Of a stretch of 64,000 nucleotides of DNA, positions 59,569-64,000 are shown in pieces. Location: NCBI GenBank assembly GCA_902492065.1, contig CABUKE010000001.1, positions 62,001-126,000 on the forward strand, written 5' to 3'. The DNA is from an uncultured Eubacteriales bacterium (GTDB lineage: Bacteria; Bacillota; Clostridia; UBA1381; UMGS1253). The notes under the pieces were generated by a model that saw only the letters and a program-made list of their open reading frames with translations, searched no databases and was not told the DNA's origin. Numbering within the stretch: position 1 is the first letter of the stretch; each line of letters begins with the position of its first letter. Position numbers and translations under genes: made by a program.

Positions 59569-59856
59569 TTCAATAAATACGCACAGCCACACGCACGCCG
59601 TCGTCCGTGCGACACGGTGCCGCCTGTGGCGCGGGAGAAACACGCAGTCGCCAGCGTGCAGCGTCTGCACACCGGTATCGTATTCGAGATCCGCCTCACC
59701 CGTGAGCAGGCAGACCCACTCATCCTCCTCCTGGTCGTACCAGTCCGACGTATGGCCATCGGATACGATTTTTTCAATCCGGACATTTTTTTGCTTCAGT
59801 AAAAGCTCCACAATCTCCTCCGGCGGACGCTCCGCCGGGCGGTCATACACGTTCAT
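59563..59856 (-). CDS. Small cupin-domain protein
   Basis: 97 residues from the ATG at 59856 (GGGAGGGAG upstream). Cupin motifs: SDWYDQEEDEWVCLLTGEADL and HAGDCVFLPRHRRHRV, with His/Glu positions for a metal. Similar proteins are orphan cupins of unknown role. It follows nrdG by 19 bases on the same strand, so it is read with the anaerobic reductase genes. Confidence 0.8.
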   Translation of the reverse strand: MNVYDRPAERPPEEIVELLLKQKNVRIEKIVSDGHTSDWYDQEEDEWVCLLTGEADLEYDTGVQTLHAGDCVFLPRHRRHRVARTTACVWLCVFIEE

Positions 59857-59875
59857 CGTTTCTCCCTCCCGTTTG

Positions 59876-60556
59876 TTACAGCCCCAGCACGCGGAGCCTA
59901 TCAAAGTACCCTTCGAGCTGCGCAGCGCAGTCGCGCACATAGGCGGGCGGGTGCGGCGCGCGCCCCTGCGTCAGCTCCGTCTCTCGGTACTGCTGGAGCG
60001 TATAGCATTTTGCGCCTTTGATACAGGAAGCGAGCTCTATCATGTCCTCGCTCGTCAAATCGGGCGAGAAGGTCGTGCGAAACTCGTAGTCAATGCCGGA
60101 GTCCATAATCAGGGCTATGCTTTCTTTCACCTTATCCATGTCAATCCTGCGCCGGCAGACGGCCTCATACTTTTCAAACGGGGCCTTGATGTCCATGGCG
60201 ATATAGTCGAGCAAATGCTCGCTGTGCAGCGCACGGATAACGTCCGGGCGTGTACCGTTGGTGTCGAGCTTGACGAGATAGCCCATCTCCTTGACCGCGC
60301 GCGCAAAGTCGCCCAGGCCGCTTTGCAGGGTCGGCTCGCCGCCGGTGAGCACAACCGCGTCCAAAAACCCCTTCTTCCGTTCCAAATCGGCGAGGATGGA
60401 GCGCGGGTTGTAGACGACGCTGTCCGCGCCGCGCACGAGCAGGTGGTGGTTGTGGCAGTACCAGCAGTTCATGTTGCAACCAGGCGCAAAAACAAGCGCC
60501 GCAATCTTGCCCGGATAGTCAACAAAAGAATTCGGCACAAAGCCTGCGATTTGCAT
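59876..60556 (-). CDS. nrdG: Anaerobic ribonucleotide reductase activating protein NrdG
   Basis: 226 residues; radical-SAM cluster CNMNCWYC with Cys27, 31 and 34. TGGEPTLQ follows. It makes the glycyl radical on NrdD with SAM and reduced flavodoxin/ferredoxin. The length and GFVPNSFVDYPGKIA start fit the longer NrdG/pflA-like subtype. Divided from nrdD by an 84-base gap with a strong hairpin. Confidence 0.93.
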   Translation of the reverse strand: MQIAGFVPNSFVDYPGKIAALVFAPGCNMNCWYCHNHHLLVRGADSVVYNPRSILADLERKKGFLDAVVLTGGEPTLQSGLGDFARAVKEMGYLVKLDTNGTRPDVIRALHSEHLLDYIAMDIKAPFEKYEAVCRRRIDMDKVKESIALIMDSGIDYEFRTTFSPDLTSEDMIELASCIKGAKCYTLQQYRETELTQGRAPHPPAYVRDCAAQLEGYFDRLRVLGL

Positions 60557-60586
60557 AAAGGTCCCTCCCTCACAAAGTAAAAATAC

Positions 60587-60625
60587 CGGCCCCGGCGGCG
60601 TGTGCCTACGCTGCCGGAACCGGCG
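60587..60625 (-). terminator. Hairpin between nrdD and nrdG
   Basis: On the minus strand CCGG.TCCGGCAGCG and CGC.GCCGGGGCCGG pair around TAGGCACA, followed by TATTTTTAC. It may attenuate nrdG relative to nrdD rather than fully end transcription. Confidence 0.6.
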
Positions 60626-60640
60626 GGGATTTGAGCAGAT

Positions 60641-62719
60641 TTATTTTACAACGAGCATTTTACGCTCCTTGTACTCTTCCTTTTTCCCAATGTTGTAATT
60701 CTGTACCGGGCGCAGATACCCCGTCACGCGCGACCATACCTCCGCTTCCTTGCCACATTCCGGACAGGTGAAGTGCTCGCCTGCAATGTAGCCGTGCTCG
60801 TTGCAGATGGAGAACGTCGGCGTAATGGAGATATACGGCATTTTATATTTGGTGAAAATTTTACGAATCAGATTCTTGCACACTTCTGTGTCATCAATCT
60901 TCTCTCCAAGATACAAATGCTGTACTGTACCGCCCGTATAGAGCGACTGCAATTCGTCCTGCAGCTCCATCATTTCAAAGATATCGTCCGTATACCCAAC
61001 CGGAAGCTGGGACGAGTTCGTGTAGTACGGGTTGTCCGTCCCTGCTGTGATGATGTCGGGATACTGCTTTTTATCAATCGCGGCAAGACGGTAGGATGCG
61101 CCCTCTGCCGGGGAAGCTTCTAAGTTGTAGAAGTGGCCCGTCTCCTGCTGAATCTCAATCATCAGCCCGCGCAGATAGTGCATGATTTCAAGCGCAAATT
61201 CCTGCCCCTCCGGTGTGGTGAGGTCTTTGCCCAAAAAGTTCTCGCACGCCTCGTTCATACCGATAATGCCGATGGTATTGAAGTGGTTGTACCAATACTC
61301 ACCCGTGCGCGCCTTGATGTTGCGCAGATAGTGCGTCGCATAGGGGTAAAGCCCGCGCTCCGACTGGTCCTCAATAATCTTGCGCTTGATTTCCAGCGAC
61401 GTTTTGCCGACCTGTACCAGCCGCCACAACCGCGCCTTAAACTCCTCCTTTGACGACGAGAGGTAGCCAATCCGCGGCAGATTAATCGTATATACGCCAA
61501 TCGAGCCCGTCATGGGGTTGGAGCCGAACAGGCCGCCGCCGCGCTTGCGCAGCTCCGTCGTGTCGAGCCGCAGCCGGCAGCACATCGAAACCGCATCCTC
61601 GGGCGAAAGGTCGGAGTTGATATAGTTGGCAAAGTAAGGGATACCATATTTGCAGGTAATCTGCATAAATGCGTCCACAACCTCGCTGTCCCAGTCAAAG
61701 TCCTTCGTAATGTTGAGCGTCGGAATCGGGAACGTGAACACGCGCCCCTTTGCGTCGCCTTCCAGCATGACATCGCAAAACGCCTTGTTAAAGATATCCA
61801 TTTCCTTCTGGAAGTCGCCGTACTTTTTGTCCATTAGCTTGCCGCCGATGATAACATTATCGTCGCGCAGCGTGGACGGCACCTTGATATCGAACGTCAG
61901 GTTGGAGAACGGACACTGGAAGCCCACGCGCGTCGGCACGTTAATGTTAAAAATAAATTCCTGGATGCACTGGCGTACCTGCTCGTACGTCATGTTATCG
62001 TAGTGGATGAACGGCGCGCAGTAGGTGTCAATGCTCGACCACGCCTGTGCACCCGCTGTTTCGCCCTGCGTTGTAAACGTCGAGTTCACGATCTGGCCCA
62101 AAAACGAGCGCAAATGCTTTGCCGGGCCGCTTTCCACCTTGCCATATACACCGCCGAACCCGTCGGTCAGAAGCTGGCGCAGATCCCATCCAGCGCAGTA
62201 CGGGCCGAAAAAGCCCAAATCGTGGATATGTGCGTCGCCGCCCTCGTGCGCCTCGCGCACCTCGTCGGGATAAATCTCGTGCAGCCAGTACTTTTTTGTA
62301 AAGGTTTCCCGTACGTAGTTATTGAGGCCGTTGATGCTTTTCTGTGTATTTGCATTTTCCTGGATATGCCAGTCCTTGTCGCCAAGATAGTCGGAAAACA
62401 TATCAATTGTCGCGCCGATCAGGGCGTTAATCTCCCGCGCGCCCTTGCGCTTTTCACGGTAGAGGATATATGCCTTTGCCGTCTGCGCATGCCCGTGCTC
62501 AATCAGCACCTTCTCCACAACATCCTGAATGGATTCAATGTCCGGCGTTTCCCCTGCAAATTGTCTGTCAAGCGTGTCTACGACTTCATTGCACAGCCCC
62601 TGCGCCATCTCAAAGTCGTTCCCGCCGACGGCCGTCGCCGCCTTGAAAATTGCCCATGTGATTTTTTCGGGCTTAAACTTTTCAAGCCGCCCGTCCCTCT
62701 TTTTTACTGCCGCAATCAT
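60641..62719 (-). CDS. nrdD: Anaerobic ribonucleoside-triphosphate reductase NrdD
   Basis: 692 residues. N-terminal ATP-cone (MIAAVKKRDGRLEKFKPEKI, then KAYILYREKR), a 10-stranded glycyl-radical barrel, a C-terminal zinc site (CNEH ... CPEC) and the radical loop RVTGYLRP with Gly667. Makes dNTPs from NTPs without oxygen using formate or thioredoxin. AGGAGG precedes the ATG. No aerobic reductase is seen here. Confidence 0.95.
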   Translation of the reverse strand: MIAAVKKRDGRLEKFKPEKITWAIFKAATAVGGNDFEMAQGLCNEVVDTLDRQFAGETPDIESIQDVVEKVLIEHGHAQTAKAYILYREKRKGAREINALIGATIDMFSDYLGDKDWHIQENANTQKSINGLNNYVRETFTKKYWLHEIYPDEVREAHEGGDAHIHDLGFFGPYCAGWDLRQLLTDGFGGVYGKVESGPAKHLRSFLGQIVNSTFTTQGETAGAQAWSSIDTYCAPFIHYDNMTYEQVRQCIQEFIFNINVPTRVGFQCPFSNLTFDIKVPSTLRDDNVIIGGKLMDKKYGDFQKEMDIFNKAFCDVMLEGDAKGRVFTFPIPTLNITKDFDWDSEVVDAFMQITCKYGIPYFANYINSDLSPEDAVSMCCRLRLDTTELRKRGGGLFGSNPMTGSIGVYTINLPRIGYLSSSKEEFKARLWRLVQVGKTSLEIKRKIIEDQSERGLYPYATHYLRNIKARTGEYWYNHFNTIGIIGMNEACENFLGKDLTTPEGQEFALEIMHYLRGLMIEIQQETGHFYNLEASPAEGASYRLAAIDKKQYPDIITAGTDNPYYTNSSQLPVGYTDDIFEMMELQDELQSLYTGGTVQHLYLGEKIDDTEVCKNLIRKIFTKYKMPYISITPTFSICNEHGYIAGEHFTCPECGKEAEVWSRVTGYLRPVQNYNIGKKEEYKERKMLVVK

Positions 62720-62752
62720 GAGTTATTCCTCCTATACAATAATATCCCCAAA

Positions 62753-62800
62753 CATGTATATGTTGTTGTTGGATTTAAACGCAAACACTATATTTAGTAA
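62753..62800 (-). promoter_or_regulatory. Two NrdR-box-like sites in the nrdD leader
   Basis: ACACTATATTTAGTAA (62785-62800) matches most of the NrdR consensus acaCwATATnTwGtgt. CATGTATATGTTGTTG (62753-62768) matches its right half. The starts are 32 bases apart, about three helical turns, as for known paired NrdR boxes. NrdR itself is not in the window. Confidence 0.55.
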
Positions 62801-62804
62801 ACCT

Positions 62805-62832
62805 ATTGTATCACAACAAAATCGGGAGGCAA
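62805..62832 (-). promoter_or_regulatory. Predicted nrdD promoter
   Basis: Minus strand TTGCCT (62832-62827), 16-base spacer, TACAAT (62810-62805). Transcription would start within the first NrdR-like box. Confidence 0.45.
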
Positions 62833-63024
62833 GGGCGGAAATTGGGCGGTTTTTAAGATTATGAACAGTAAGCTTCTATTTTCTTTTGTTTTTAATACAT
62901 TTTATATATCGTGTGTTTTTTGTTAAAATTTTATTACATATACAAGATATAGTGGAAAAAGGCTGTTAAAAGTATCCTTGTACATTGTGTAGAGAGAAAA
63001 TTTATTTATTTTTTTTCACAGCTC

Positions 63025-63053
63025 TTGCGGTTTGCTATCGCTTTCGATATAAT
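63025..63053 (+). promoter_or_regulatory. Promoter of the URO-D family gene
   Basis: TTGCGG (63025-63030), 17-base spacer, TATAAT (63048-63053). Confidence 0.6.
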
Positions 63054-63091
63054 GAACAAAATAGGAAATTTTTAGCTTAGGGGGAAGCGCA

Positions 63092-64000
63092 ATGACAAAC
63101 CGACAGCGCGCAATGGCTGTATTAAACTATGAACCATACGACGCACTTCCGGTCGTCCACTTTGGTTTCTGGGATGAAACAGTGGAAAAGTGGGAGGCCG
63201 AGGGTCACATTGATCATCAGACGGCGCAGGATGTGTACGACGGGAGTGAAAATCAGACGAAAATCGCCTCTATGCTGGGGTTCGACTTTGGCTGGGGAAC
63301 TTGTTTTTGCCCGAATATGGACATTATGCCGCAGTTTACACGCGAGGTCGTGGAGCAGCGCCCGGATGGGACGCGTGTTGTGCGTAACGGCTATGGTGTG
63401 CTGGAGCTGGAAAAGCCGGGCGTGGTATCCATCCCGGCCGAGGTGGGGCATACGCTCGTGGATCGTGCCTCGTGGGAAAAGGAATTTCTGCCGCGCCTGC
63501 AGTACAGCGAAGCGCGTATTGACCGTGACGCGCTTGCCGCGGTGCCGCCGCCGGAGGAGCGGAACGTACCGGTTGGGCTTGGCGGCATGAGCCTGTTTGG
63601 GCGTATCCGCGACTGGATGGGCGTAGAGGGCATCAGCTATTTATACGCGGACGACGAGGAGCTGTATAAAGAAATCATTGACACCTTCGCGGATTTGCAA
63701 TACCGTTGTCTGGAAACGGCGCTGGCCTCCGGCACGGTGTTCGACTATGCGCACTTCTGGGAGGACATCTGCTTCAAAAACGGGCCGCTCGTAGTGCCGG
63801 CTGTGTTCGACGAACTGGTAGGGCCGCACTATAAGCGGATTACCGACCTATGTCGCGCACACGGCATTACGCTTACATCGCTCGACTGCGACGGATGGAT
63901 CGACGCGCTGATTCCGACGTGGCTTCACAACGGGGTCAACACCATGTTCCCGATTGAGGTCGGGACGTGGAACGCCTCCATTGCGCCGTGGCGCGAGAAG
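63092..64000 (+). CDS. Uroporphyrinogen decarboxylase (URO-D) family protein, 3' truncated
   Basis: 303 codons are visible and the frame is still open at the window edge. The start MTNRQRAMAVLNYEPYDALP and FGFWDE are typical of the URO-D superfamily members that act as corrinoid- or coenzyme M-type methyltransferases rather than haem enzymes. VFDYAHFWEDICFKNGPLVVP and the H-x-C-like stretch LTSLDCDGWID fit this subgroup. The true haem HemE signature is not seen. GGGGGAAG precedes the ATG at 63092. Substrate unknown; no corrinoid protein is visible before the edge. Confidence 0.8.
   Translation, partial: MTNRQRAMAVLNYEPYDALPVVHFGFWDETVEKWEAEGHIDHQTAQDVYDGSENQTKIASMLGFDFGWGTCFCPNMDIMPQFTREVVEQRPDGTRVVRNGYGVLELEKPGVVSIPAEVGHTLVDRASWEKEFLPRLQYSEARIDRDALAAVPPPEERNVPVGLGGMSLFGRIRDWMGVEGISYLYADDEELYKEIIDTFADLQYRCLETALASGTVFDYAHFWEDICFKNGPLVVPAVFDELVGPHYKRITDLCRAHGITLTSLDCDGWIDALIPTWLHNGVNTMFPIEVGTWNASIAPWREK

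Larger units (their letters stand above)
62720..63091. other. Divergent control region between nrdD and the URO-D gene
   Basis: 372 bases. It holds two NrdR-box-like sites and the nrdD promoter (62753-62833), a long AT-rich middle in which I see no gene, and the URO-D promoter at 63025-63053. Confidence 0.7.

Noticed and set aside
1..64000. CRISPR array, insertion sequence or prophage
   Set aside because: No regularly spaced repeats, transposase, integrase or phage structural genes were seen on either strand.

Overview
The window looks like chromosomal DNA of a strictly anaerobic Bacillota of the class Clostridia with mid-to-high GC coding regions. The evidence is: a Gram-positive long SRP RNA (with Alu domain) upstream of dnaX-ybaB-recR; a dimeric-type glycyl-tRNA synthetase; class III (oxygen-sensitive) ribonucleotide reductase; class I fumarase alpha subunit; Feo iron uptake; ferredoxins; and spore-former or Gram-positive marker genes (SpoIIIE/FtsK, AbrB, TepA, YlzJ, PdaB-like, RicT, YwlE, DarA). 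I cannot place it below class from the sequence alone. Non-ATG starts are common, especially TTG after a strong Shine-Dalgarno site. No integrase, transposase, phage or CRISPR array is visible, so the region reads as core genome.

Layout. 1-734: the end of a ParB/Noc-type protein. 780-5098 (minus): mltG-trmR-trhP-FAD oxidoreductase, a tRNA U34 modification operon led by a cell-wall lytic transglycosylase. 5224-8256 (minus): SRP RNA, dnaX, ybaB, recR. 8395-8937: ribosome hibernation factor. 9095-14525 (minus): a GtrA flippase, DPM1-like GT2 and very large double GT-C protein, ending in an orphan fumarase alpha subunit. 14548-15979 (minus): pyridoxal kinase plus an ECF S component. 16210-18326: the cdaA-cdaR c-di-AMP synthesis pair. 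18481-23146: a secreted orphan, a YycH-like protein and FtsK/SpoIIIE. 23315-27324: GH88, aldo/keto reductase, GNAT and SNF symporter. 27379-31862: abrB (minus), glyS, secD, secF. 31969-33485 (minus): XRE regulator and aroA. 33805-37184: an EF-G-like GTPase and an MsmX-type ATPase. 37212-39650 (minus): feoA-feoB-Cys-rich FeoB partner. 39907-45444: ferredoxin/flavodoxin protein, tepA-ylzJ, a second glycosylation cluster with tagA, and tmk. 45499-47617 (minus): a secreted repeat protein and rpiB. 47849-50650: sugar isomerase, EamA transporter, YfcE phosphatase and a metalloprotease-like protein. 50803-54629: polysaccharide deacetylase and the tsaC-ywlE-rimI-tsaD operon. 54751-58887: darA-holB-ricT-ferredoxin-trmN6-rsmI, partly the order found near the B. 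subtilis origin. 58946-62719: a hypothetical, a cupin, nrdG and nrdD. 63092-end: a URO-D family protein running off the edge.

Themes. Three c-di-AMP components (cyclase CdaA, its regulator CdaR, receptor DarA) occur in one 64 kb window. Translation accuracy is heavily represented (t6A, U34 hydroxylation/methylation, trmN6, rsmI, rimI, ricT, EF-G-like, HPF). Surface glycosylation appears twice as lipid-linked sugar modules. No convincing wholly new system is visible. The best leads are the EF-G-like GTPase with an altered G4 motif, the double GT-C glycosylation locus coupled to an orphan fumarase subunit, the ferredoxin next to ricT, and several unassigned operator-like repeats.
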